DNA from: Acanthornis magna
Lineage: Eukaryota > Chordata > Aves > Passeriformes > Acanthizidae
Assembly (NCBI GenBank): GCA_036785705.1
Contig: JAWUZG010000363.1
Span: 183,344-247,343 of the forward strand
DNA length: 64,000 nt
Direction of reading: 5' to 3'
Shown here: piece after piece, positions 25,050 through 35,164 of the stretch
How the letters are laid out: each line of letters starts with the position of its first letter
Position numbering within the stretch: the first letter of the stretch is position 1
Notes under the pieces: generated by a model
What the model saw: the letters and a program-made list of their open reading frames with translations, nothing else
What the model was told of the DNA's origin: nothing
Databases searched by the model: none
Position numbers and translations under genes: made by a program

Positions 25050-25330
25050 CTCGGGAACGTGGCACACCCATCGTGGATGGGGCACCGGCTCCCTTCGAGC
25101 AAAACCGGGACATCATTGCCATCCACTGGGCAGGAGGGAGAATGCAGCGCGGGAGCAACACCGAGCACAGGGACAGTGGGCAGAGAAAGGGGCTGGCAGG
25201 AACGCCTGGAAAGCCTTCTCGACATCCCTGCTTCACTTTCACCCTTCACACACACACCCTGACATGGTCGGGCCTCCCTCGGAAGCCCGGAAGACAAGTC
25301 GGAAGGTGTGAAAGTGGATCTGGTAACTAA
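25050..25330. promoter_or_regulatory. CpG-rich patch, possible small CpG island
   Basis: About 15 CpG dinucleotides fall within roughly 260 bases of GC-rich DNA, in a window otherwise depleted of CpG. By eye, GC is near 58% and observed/expected CpG is about 0.6-0.7. Several frames on both strands stay open (25020-25262, 25027-25311 and 25037-25330 on plus; 25025-25381 on minus). This is expected for stop-poor GC-rich DNA, so I do not call a gene. It lies just after a purine-rich run at 24957-25018. It could be a promoter, an enhancer-like element or a GC-rich exon. Confidence 0.4.
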
Positions 25331-26194
25331 AGCAGAAGCCAGCACGGTGCCATGAATACAGCCTGAGTACAGATCTGCCACGAGGAGGGTGAGCTAGAGC
25401 CTGAGGCTGCTCTGGCAGGTGACACACATGCTGCCTACTTTCCAGCAGCTTTGAAAGAAGGAAACCTTTGGATCAGGCTCCTCATGCAAAGTTACAAATA
25501 CTTTCTGGAGATTTTATGCCTGGAAGTCATTTGCACGCTTTGGAATAAAATGACAAGACCAAAGAATTTGAGAGTTACAATGGTTTTCTCTGACAGAGAA
25601 GTCTCTACTTCATCTCATAGAAATCCATCCATACATGGGTGAAACATCAACTTCTGAAAGTGACTGCCTATCTATATGATGTATGCAAAGGAGCATATGC
25701 CTCTTGAATACAAATGTAGTAAAGCACCTGTGAAAATGCTTTTTAAATCATAACCAGTATTTACTGAACTGACACAAACCATTTAAAATAATTTAGATAA
25801 TAAGCACTATCAAAGAACACGAAATGAACTTACTAATACCTACAAAATGATGAGGGACAACTTGCTGACAGTATTGGCACTCAACAAAATTTGGCCACCA
25901 CAGTAGCTCATATCAACCACTCAACCTACACACTTGGATTATATATTAATTTTGCATGACTGCACATAGTTTTTGGTAGCAACTGGAAGACCTTGGCCAC
26001 TCGTGGGAGAAGGACGAGTCCACCCCCAGTCTTCCTCCTCCCTATCCCAGATCCAGGTACTGAGGAGGCAGCTCCCAGATGCTGGGTGAGCCCCGCCATG
26101 CTGTGCCACAGAGTCACAAACTGGTGTTTGTTGGTTTATATGTACTGCACACACTATGCACTGCTCTGATACTTTAGGGAGACTGGGAATTGCT

Positions 26195-26335
26195 GCTCAA
26201 TCTGTTTGGATCAGCTGAGTGACTTCAAACAAGTAATTTCACCCCTCCAGTATTCACTTCCCACCCCCCCACCCCCCCCCCCCAATAAGGCAATAACAGC
26301 AACCTCCTTGGTGTAGCAGCTTCAGACTGTTATTT
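26195..26335 (+). mobile_element. MIR-like SINE fragment
   Basis: CAGCTGAGTGACTTCAAACA then AGTAATTTCACCCCTCCAGT and, after a poly-C tract, AATAAGGCAATAACAGCAAC..CTCCTTGGTG follow the MIR core order (GCTGTGTGACCTTGGGCAAG, TCACTTAACCTCTC, GGGATAATAACAGTACCTACC). Match is by recall. The C-tract replaces the usual CTCATCTGTAAAATGG part. Confidence 0.6.
26264..26283. repeat. poly-C tract (C7-A-C12)
   Basis: C7, A, C12 inside the MIR-like fragment. The minus strand therefore has G12 and G7 runs, enough for a local G-quadruplex. Length is probably unstable. Confidence 0.9.
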
Positions 26336-29328
26336 ATAAGAGGAAACTATTACTGCTGAAATTAAATCCTTACGAACTTCACCCCATATGTGAATAATGC
26401 TGGTCCAGGTGCAATTTTCTAACCCATCTTTAGTGTTACTAATTAAAAAACCTTTGTTGGACTCTGTTATGGCCTATGAATGTTTTTTACAGGGCGCTCA
26501 TCTCTGCTCCTTGACTCTTGTCTTTTCCAGTCAGTTTTTCTCTCTCATTCAGCAGCAGCCTCCCTAACACTGCCACACTAGTTTAGTCACACCAGCCACT
26601 TCATGACCTCTTGCTGCAGCCTTCAGTAACACAGGACTTCATTCTGCAGCTTCCTGAGCTGGATCATTGTGTTGTTACTCAGACATGCTCACCTGGGACA
26701 TGGAGAGGCACTGAAGCTTTGCACAGTGCCTGGAACAGAATTTTGCTAAAACTCACAGCAACCTTCATTCTCCAAAGTATGCGTAAGACTAAGACACAGC
26801 AACAATGCCCCAACACAACTAGCTGCTCTGATTTTTCTGGGGATTAAGGACCACCTGTAAGAAAAGGAGGGAAGGTTTATTTGCCATTGACCCCAAAGAG
26901 TCATTTTTCTTTGGACTCATTCTTCAGAGTATGTGGAAAAGGCACAGCACATCACTACAGAGCTCTGCAGAGTGAGCTGCACTCACCCTGCAACTGAAGG
27001 AAGAGGTTCTTGCATCTCTAACACTAAAGCAAGGGTCCTCTTTTTGGATACAATCAAGAATTAGTTTTTCAGTTGCAGAAATGCTAAATATGCATAAATA
27101 CATTTTAAAACTGGGCAGAGACATCCATTCCAAATTCTCAGCTTTGACATTCCTCACATACTAAGACTCACTTTCCGACGTGCAGAATAACACACATTTC
27201 TGTGGTATTTTACCAGTACTAAGCACTATTACAGGCAAATAGGAACTGATCTATATACCAAAATACACTGCTGAGGATCTGTCATCCCTACTCTATGTAT
27301 TTCAGATTTTGCTGTTTCTCTGTTCAAACTTCAGACTAGCTCTGCTTTGATGCCTTGTCCTGAAGCTCACACGTACCTGGTGTGCATTCAAGACTCCCTG
27401 AGCACATCCTCTAGTTTAGTCTCATTAAAAAAAAAACATCAACTTCACATTCTTCGTGCACTGCTGTTCAACCAAGACCAATCAAAGGGGACCAACTAGG
27501 AAATTCACTTCAGAGGAGCATCCCTGATCTGAATTAAAACATGAATATAGATGCAGTTGTTGAGACACTCATTTTTTGTGATCCATTAAGTTTTGACAAA
27601 TGACCATGTCTCAGTGATAACCACATGGAAGCTCATCATAGGAACAGGATTTGAATTTTTGTTGTAGTTACATTAGACAATGACTAAACCCGCAAGGACT
27701 TTAAGCATATATACTCTGAATTGTTTCCTTCCAAAAAGAGCTAAATTATTTTCAGACTGTGTTTTATCACAGCTTACTATCTCAGCAGGCACAGCTCCAC
27801 TGAAACTGCCTTGTTTGCCTCTACAAGATCCTGTGATTTTTACTGTCAAAAAAATATGCCAGATTTCCCTATTAGTCACTCACTGAATTACAGGGCATGG
27901 GATCCCAGGCATGGCCAGCATATCAGGGGCATCAGCATCCCTGCTCACAACCAGATTGTGCTGCTTAGCTGAAGGATGAGATCCTGCTCTTGCCCACATT
28001 CAGAATGGTCTGGATGTAGAGGAGAGGACCCACACAGTAGCAGTGCCAGGGCCCAGGTAACCCCCTTGCTCTAAGTGGGGCATAAACATCACTTAAGCTG
28101 CCTCTAGTTTGTAGCTTTTCAGCTTCAAAGTCAAGTTAATAAAATGGCTGTTGTTGTGAAAGCATTACATAGAAAATAATAAAAGCTCAGAAAAAAATTG
28201 TAACAGGGAACAGAAATTCCTCCATAAGCCACGACTATGAATTTGTCCCAACAAACCATTCTGATCATCACAATTTAGCAGCACCTGATTGCTCAGGGAC
28301 ATTATCTTGGCAGTGTCAGCCCAGACTGTAGGCGAGCACCCAACATCTTCAAAGCCCCCCCAGAAGTTAGTGTTAATTTGCAACACTGTGGAAAGGGCCT
28401 GCAGACAGGAAAAGGGATGAAAAGCACAAAAAGAGGGACATCCTCTCGTAAATCCAGATGTGGTCCCTCAGATCTTCCTCCTGAGGCACGCTGACAAAGC
28501 AAAGCAGCGAAATTGCCTCTTGTGCTGTTCTATAAATGCTCCTTCACCCTGGAAACTGGGAAATTTAAACAATATCAGATTGAGACCCTTCCACTCTCAG
28601 GAAACCAATCAACAAATTTATTGCTTGATGCAAGTTTTAATGTTTAGAAAAGTTAAAAAGAGGGTTTGTTTTAAAGGATGTTAAAGAAATAGTAGGAAAC
28701 AACCAAAACAGCATCAGTTACCTGTTACATTTCAACAACTACTGAACCATAAAATCTTCCATCAATCCCTTCAACTTTTTTGGCAAGTCAAACACTCAGG
28801 TAGTTATCCTCTGACACAAAACAAAGATTTTACATTTTTGGATGGAAGAAATTAGTGCCATGTCTTTTTGCTATATAAAATATCCCTTTTGCTATCATTC
28901 CTTTTCCAAAGCTTTTAGAAAGCCTAGTGAAAGTGGGAGCATACCTTTCACATTATCAAGACAGCACCTAAATTTTCATCTTCCATATTCCAATAAGGCA
29001 GCTAGCATAAAACATTTAGAAGCACCATAAGATGGAAATGTAGCAGGGTAACTCATTGAGAACTGAAAGTCTCAGTTGCATCTCTCAGTCATGCACAGTT
29101 CTTATTCTTTCCTTCACTGAGAGAAACACAGTAATGAAAGAGTTATAAAATGGTGAATACGACAGGTGCAGGTTAAGATGGAGTCAAACAGAGATGAACT
29201 GATATTTTATTATTATTTTAATAAATACATAATCTAACTGCTTTACTTAGATGCATTGGTTCCAGTGTAATTATTTCTATTGCTTATGATTTTGGTGCTA
29301 TATGAGAGTAAATCCCTACCATCTAAAG
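26336..29328. other. unique sequence, no gene assigned
   Basis: No repeat family or supported exon. On minus near 27383 an ACCAG|GTACGTG donor follows a poly-T acceptor, but all frames between contain stops. Confidence 0.45.
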
Positions 29329-29364
29329 CCAATAGGAGAGCTAATCTTGACTGCCTATAAAAGG
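29329..29364 (+). promoter_or_regulatory. CCAAT and TATA motifs, possible core promoter
   Basis: CCAAT at 29329-29333 and a full TATAAAAGG at 29356-29364 would place a start site near 29386-29390. About 80 bases later comes an ATG-containing segment ending in a strong donor. The motifs are short and could occur by chance in AT-rich DNA, but order and spacing are those of a TATA promoter. Confidence 0.25.
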
Positions 29365-29387
29365 GAAGTATTGTACAATTGCTGAGA

Positions 29388-29468
29388 CAAAGGGAAGAGT
29401 ACCACCATTTCAGCTGATGATTGCTGTATTACAAATCTTTTTGCAATGCTGATGACTCTTAGGAAAAG
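29388..29468 (+). CDS. candidate first exon, or internal exon from 29414
   Basis: The segment lies downstream of the TATA motif and ends at a strong donor (GGAAAAG|GTAAGG, at 29469). The frame reaching the donor holds ATG at 29446 (MLMTLRK, phase 2 out). An upstream ATG at 29416 starts a short overlapping frame, which would weaken translation from 29446. An acceptor-like CACCATTTCAG ends at 29413, allowing an internal exon 29414-29468 (DDCCITNLFAML..). Product unknown. Confidence 0.18.
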
Positions 29469-31799
29469 GTAAGGCCTATTTTCTGGCCAGAATTTTGTGT
29501 TGCTTCAAAATTAAGAGTACAAGAGCAAAAGAGGTACCAAAGGAAAAACAACAAAGAAACAGTGCCTGAAATTTTATGGTGAAACTAAATGATCACGGCT
29601 GCAGCTTGCTGCCAGTGGAAATGAGAACAGACTTCCCTTTCCAATACTGTCAGAAAGCCCATCCGGGGAAGATGCCCAACAGTGCCCAAACCAAACCACA
29701 GTCAACAGATTACCAGAAGATGATCTTTCTGTTAAGGCTGTTTTTAATAAACAGGCTCATCCAGAACAGGAGGTGAAAACCCCCATCTTTAGAGCACAAA
29801 TCTTCATCAGTTTCTTTGAAGAAATAGCTTATTTTCAAGTGCTTCAGCATAGCAAATCCCAGGTAAAAGCAAATAAGAAAAATGACCTCTAGAAGTATTG
29901 TCATAAATCTCATAGGTGTACTCACTAGTCACTTTTCTAGAAAGTTTCATGCATGTAAGGCATTGCCTTTGAGACCATTTGCCACAATAAAACACAGCTG
30001 AAGATGCAAGAAATTTCTCACATATGAGAAAATTTTAATTTTCATTAATTTTATCTCAGTCTAAATAACCAGTCTCTGGAAAAATTGCACAAAAAATTAT
30101 TTGACACTTCAAGAATAAGGGATATTATTTTAAAGAGATGCCTCATATTTTTTCAGAGTGTCTTGTGATAACATTTCAGTTCTCACTTTAACCAAAAGAC
30201 TTACTGTTTTTGCAGTACGAGAAGCATATATGATATACTCCATTTCTGGAGTGAAAGGTGAAGTATTTCTGGATATTTCTGGATAAAAGGTGAAAGATAT
30301 GCAAGACATACATACAATCTTAGGAGAACATATTGAAAGTTATGTAAAAAGTACATTAAAAGACTCCACAAGAGAAATAGTGAATTAGCAGGACGACTAG
30401 GGAGATTTTTGTTACCTCTGCTGTTCAGAGGTAACTTTTTCTGCAAAAAAACTGCTAGTGGCTTGAACTGGGATAGCCAAATCCTAGTCAGCAGATCCTT
30501 TTAGATTTTCTTAACTCCAGGCCCAACATGTGGCACTAGAGTAGGAAATCACCTCTTGAAATCCTTTCCTAAAGGGGAACCATGAGCTGAGTCTGCCAGG
30601 AAGAACTGTAAGACTCCCCTCCTCACTTCTGAGAGACAGGACAAATGAAAACACAAATGAAAAGCATCCATTCTTCCTTCCTATTTGTCTAAACCAGCCC
30701 TGTAACCCACCTTCAAAAAATTAAATTTTTGGAAAAACAACAATGTAACCAACTTAGCAGGCAGGAGATAGAACACTGATGCAAGGTGATAATGGTGTCT
30801 CAAAGGGCAGAAGAAATTCAGAGTTGGCCTCTGCAAAGAAGATGTAACTCCATGTGCAGACGTGGGTCTAGACAGTTTTAGTGAACATATTTTATTGCTC
30901 TGTCAGCCCGTGTTTAAATGTGACTTCACATCTACCTCACTTTTGCATGTGCATACAAAAATATGCATTTTTTAAAAAAAATCTCAGAGAAAAAAGTGTT
31001 AGCTGATGTAGAGCAATAATCCTGTGGCAGAACAGTTTACAAAAGATGACAGAAAACAGGCAGCACAAGTAAACCTCTGGAGAAGATGCCATGGGAAAAT
31101 GAGAAAAGCTTAGTCAAAGAAGATCAGATAATTAGGGCACTGTTATAAAAAACACAAATGAATTACTGAAATTTAAAACAAACATAGACTAGGTCATAAA
31201 CTTACTGGTGTCATTAATGCACGGCGAAGTTGAAAGAAAAATCCTCCATGACTAAGGATGAGCGAGTTGTGTGATCAGTTAAAGAGAACAATATGAATTC
31301 AAAATAAAAATGTCCCCAAGAGAAAAAAAAAAATCCACCTGTGAAGAGAAGAAATGAAAAAATCTTACTAAAAAAAAAAACCAAACCAAACAAAAACCCC
31401 CCCATCAAGTAAGAATTCTATGGAGTTGAGTGACAACAAAAAAAAAAAAACTTCTACAAAGTTAAAACTACAGGGAGGAAAACACAGTCACTTTCTAAGA
31501 GGATCAAGTGCTCAAACAGCATCAGTGTCAAGTGCGGAGCGCCTATCAGTCTTACCACAAGAAAAAATGTGCCATGTACACTTATTAATTCCCAACACTG
31601 CAGTGCAAAGCTGTAACACCTTTCACAGTATATTAACAGTATAACAACTGCTTCTGGAGAGGCTGGGAAGTTAAAAAGCTAAAAATGAACATTTGAATTT
31701 TAAAGTTTGCTTGGGCAGCAACTGAGTACCATACTAAGACTTTAAAATAATGAGAGCAGTGATATACACCAGAAAAACTGGATTTATTTTATAACACCT
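29469..31799. other. unique and A-rich sequence
   Basis: A strong acceptor (CCTTTCCAATACTGTCAG) at 29653 opens a 40-codon frame (KAHPGKMPNSAQTK..) ending in TGA at 29776. It is in phase 0 and so does not join the 29468 donor in the same frame. A-runs occur at 31322-31333 and 31370-31382. No repeat family is recognised. Confidence 0.4.
30411..30435. repeat. perfect 10-bp inverted repeat, 5-nt loop
   Basis: GTTACCTCTG, loop CTGTT, CAGAGGTAAC. The arms are exact reverse complements. Each arm contains an AG|GTAAC donor-like core on its respective strand. Confidence 0.95.
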
Positions 31800-31948
31800 G
31801 TGCACCCACAGGGGATGGCAAGCCTTGTCAGAGCCCTGAGAGTGGCTGAGGATATCTTTTCACACTATTGCTACTATTAGGGTCACTTCACCACTATTGG
31901 CTTGGACTACATGGTCTCCAGAGGTCCCTTGCAACTATTCTGTGATTA
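31800..31948 (+). mobile_element. CR1: CR1 3' end fragment
   Basis: CTTGGACTACATGGTCTCCA..GAGGTCCCTTGCAACTATTCTGTGATT matches the CR1 3' terminus (TTGGACTAGATGATCTCCAGAGGTCCCTTCCAAC..TTCTGTGATT). The upstream part, CCTTGTCAGAGCCCTGAGAG, is less certain. Confidence 0.75.
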
Positions 31949-32487
31949 TTTCCCCAGCTGAAGGGGAAGGGAACTGACACAGGCATATTTTAGGAAGCAA
32001 GATCTAAGATCTGTTCATTATACTGCATAAATAAGAACTCAGTGTTAATAGTATTTTCATCAAGCCAAAGACTGGATAAGCATTAGAGCCTTAGTTATCC
32101 TGTGGCAGAAAAAGTTATAGGGACACTAAAGTTTACACACTGCATTTGTGTGTGAGATTTTAATTTAGTTAAAACAACTTCCAAGATTACTATAACTGAA
32201 AGGAGTTGAGAATAAAAAATAAACCTTCATTTGTTTACTGTGTTTAAAGTAAATATTGTTTGCTCAACTTCCTTGAAATATTGCCAAGAGCATTTGTATT
32301 TATTTCTTCCTCTAACAGATGAATAACACTTCAAGGAGAAAAATATAAACCCAATGACATCTTCAAACATTCTGATTAGCATCTGAAACAAATGCTATTG
32401 TATGATTAACCCCCTACTTTGTCTATTCCCTTTAAAGAACAAAACAGGAGTTTAATTTTAGTTTTGCTAATTACAAAATATACTTAC
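31949..32487. other. AT-rich unique sequence
   Basis: No gene or repeat is recognised. It lies downstream, on the minus strand, of the recursive-splice-like site. Confidence 0.5.
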
Positions 32488-32525
32488 CATAAATTGTTGA
32501 CTATCCAGTTCTAAGTGCTACTTAC
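32488..32525 (-). other. candidate recursive splice site with RS-exon
   Basis: On the minus strand a long pyrimidine tract (TTGTTTGATTTGTTTTACAG) abuts GTAAGTA directly, giving ..CAG|GTAAGT. This is the defining juxtaposed acceptor/donor of a recursive splice site. Thirty-eight nucleotides later comes a second consensus donor (TTATG|GTAAGTAT). Stops are present in all three frames of the 38 nt, as expected for a skipped RS-exon. In vertebrates such sites sit in the very long first introns of neuronal adhesion and signalling genes. I infer that this part of the window is a long intron of a minus-strand gene. A chance match or ordinary non-coding exon remains possible. Confidence 0.4.
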
Positions 32526-33204
32526 CTGTAAAACAAATCAAACAAACAAAGAGTTACTTAACAGCGCAATAAACTACACAGGAGTGTGGATATAATTTAG
32601 GTGGCTTGATGATCATTCCTTTTTTGATTACCAGAGTTAAATGAAAAAATGGAGTGAACCCAAGGATTCAGGAAAAAAAATAAGAACTCCAGCTGGAACA
32701 CTGATATGCAACTGGAAAGCTCAGTCTCAGCAAAAGCACTTTATGACTTGAACTTCACTGCCCCCAAGGTGAAGGGAAAATGGCCAAAACTAAAACTTGC
32801 TTGTTCTGACTCTCAGAATTGCTTCTGTCCCACCTAAGATGAGCATCTGTAACACGGGATACAAGCTCTTTATGAGGTACAGTCTCCAGCGTATTCCCTT
32901 TCAGACTAAACTTCACAGGAACCACAAACCAATATTGCTTATATTACAAAGAATTTCACAACTTAAATGAGTTAACTAGCAAACTCCACTAAGGCCTTTA
33001 CATGCTCACTGAGAGTTGGGTAAGGGTAGGGCCATTACTGCATTTGACATTGCTGTGTCTTGGCTTCATTTTTCTTCTAAAAAACTTTCCTTCTTAAAAG
33101 AATAAAATTAAACTATAAGCATCTGTTACTCTCTCTCTGTCAAAGGTGACAATTGCAAGGTTGCAAGTACTTAATAGTGGTATCTTTAATAATCAAACAG
33201 TGAT
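32526..33204. other. unique sequence, no gene assigned
   Basis: No repeat or exon can be supported. A plus donor-like GTTGG|GTAAGG near 33018 lacks a good acceptor. Confidence 0.45.
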
Positions 33205-33275
33205 AGAAATATTGGTTGGAAGGAGCCTCTAGATGTCATCCAGTCCAACTTCCTTTATTGGGAGTGCATAAAATT
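33205..33275 (-). mobile_element. CR1: CR1 3' end fragment
   Basis: TTGGTTGGAAGGAGCCTCTA..GATGTCATCCAGTCCAACTTCC is the reverse complement of the CR1 terminus (..TTGGACTGGATGACATCTAGAGG..CCTTCCAACC). A short remnant. Confidence 0.75.
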
Positions 33276-35125
33276 AGATAAATTCTTGAGTTTAGTGTTC
33301 TTTGAAATAGAACTATCAAACAGAAGCTAAATACAGGAAAAACCCCTGTTTCATTAACAAAATATTACAACTAAACAGTTCGCAATATGTATTGCAGTCA
33401 GACACTGCATATTTTTATGGCAGAAACTCTGATATTGTAGTACTTAGAGATACAAAGGCTTGAAGGTAATAAAGTTAACAGCTTATTCATTCAAACTCCA
33501 ACTTTTGCAGGAAATTGAATACTCTTTGGCATAGAGCATCTTTGATACTGTTATACCAAATACATGTTATTTATCCCTTAAATCATAAAATGTGTTTGAA
33601 CATGCCAATTTCTTTTTAATACATAATCCATACCATATCAAAATTCAGGCTTTTACTACATATACATGATGTCCAAATTCTAAATACATAGACCCATGCT
33701 GCATTCACACTGGGGTCTTGGCAGCTTCCATAACAGAGAACTCTCACAAGTGGACCAAAAGTTCAGTTAGAAATATCATGTATTACAATCCACCATGGCA
33801 ATGATGTCTTTTGCTTTGAAGATTTAAAATAAAATACAAATTTGAACAAGAAAACCTGTCAAAACAAAAAAAGATATTTGGGGAAGAAGAAAAAATAAAT
33901 AAAAATCACTGGGATGAAGGAAGAAGGAACAGTGTGGCCTTAAAAATAGCAAGAAATTCTCTCTAATAGCTTTGCCACTGATCATACCATAACCCTTGTT
34001 AAATGCATTTCATCTCAGCTCAAAATTTGAAACAGGTCTCATTTGCAGTCAAAATAAATCCAGAAAAGCTTCATAGGGATATTTCTCGTCTAAGCTAAGT
34101 TTGTTAATCAATCATGCTAAAGAGTATAGAAAAACAATCTTTAGATTCCTGACTATCTGGAACAATTTTTCATATCTTGAATTCTCCATGTGATGTAAGG
34201 ATATTAATACAATACACTATTCACAACATTATGACATATTATAATTATCTCCATGGATGCCAGAAACAATTTTGACCATTGTGATAGACTGGGTACTACC
34301 TAAAAGAAACAAACCCAGTATATATTTTAAAATATATGGGTACAAGTGCACTATACTTAGATCATACTGACAAAAACTTGAAGAAAGTCAAGGGCAGCTG
34401 GGGCTGGGAAAGGATGATGCCAATTTAAACTTTAAGATTGACAGCTCTGTTTGGGATAAGGAAAGCTGAGTGGATCTTATTCAGCAAGGGAAAATCACTA
34501 TGGGGGAAGAGAAGATGTAGGAGTAATATATTAAAAATAAATATGGAACTTGAGGGCATGTTTAATGTAAAGCAAGCAAAATGCTTTGCTAAAAAATGTG
34601 GCCTTTGTGGTCTTTTGAAACTATTACCATAATTTTTTTTTCTCCCCTTGAGCTAAGTTCTTAAGCAGACATTAAAATAGTTGTAAATGGTAATTAGTAT
34701 TCAGAAACACATTTTAGCACGAGAAATAGAAATGTGCTCTGAGGAGCTCAGCCTTGCTGCCCTGGGACAGCTCTGTCTCCGACACCAAACATGGATAAAC
34801 AGCTTCCCAAGGCTTTACACTGTCCACGGTCACAATGTGACACCAGTGCCCACTCCTGCATGAGCGAAGCCCTGGGAAACCCAAAAAAGCCAGCGAGTGC
34901 CAGTGAAGGCTCTGGGGGACACAGACACACAGGTCTGCCATCCTGCTGACAGCAAGTGATAAGCACTTCTTGAGTCTTCAAGAACCTGGAAAATCTGAAC
35001 TTGCAAACCAGTTGGAGGGGGAAAAAAAGCTGCTAAGAAAAGCTTCTCCAACTAAAGTGAGCTTTGGGAACAAATGTAATTTCCAGGAGATCCAGCTCCA
35101 CTGTTGACACAGGTCTGTTACTTAC
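33276..35125. other. unique AT-rich sequence
   Basis: Nothing recognised except a strong minus acceptor at about 34296 (TTTGTTTCTTTTAG|GTAGTA), which opens 31 codons with no donor. Overlapping minus frames at 34714-35051 are unsupported. Confidence 0.4.
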
Positions 35126-35164
35126 ATGCTGCTTGTAATAATAATTCTGGGCCAGGGTGAACTT
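35126..35164 (-). CDS. candidate 39-nt microexon
   Basis: On minus, acceptor TTGGTTCTTCCTTAAAG and consensus donor (GCAT|GTAAGTAA) flank exactly 13 codons, KFTLAQNYYYKQH in frame 0. All three frames are open, so openness carries no weight. Frame-neutral length and a perfect donor are its only support. Confidence 0.13.

Noticed and set aside
25025..25381. 118-codon minus frame as a coding gene
   Set aside because: At least three plus frames are open over the same DNA. CpG-rich sequence is stop-poor, so openness is not evidence of coding.
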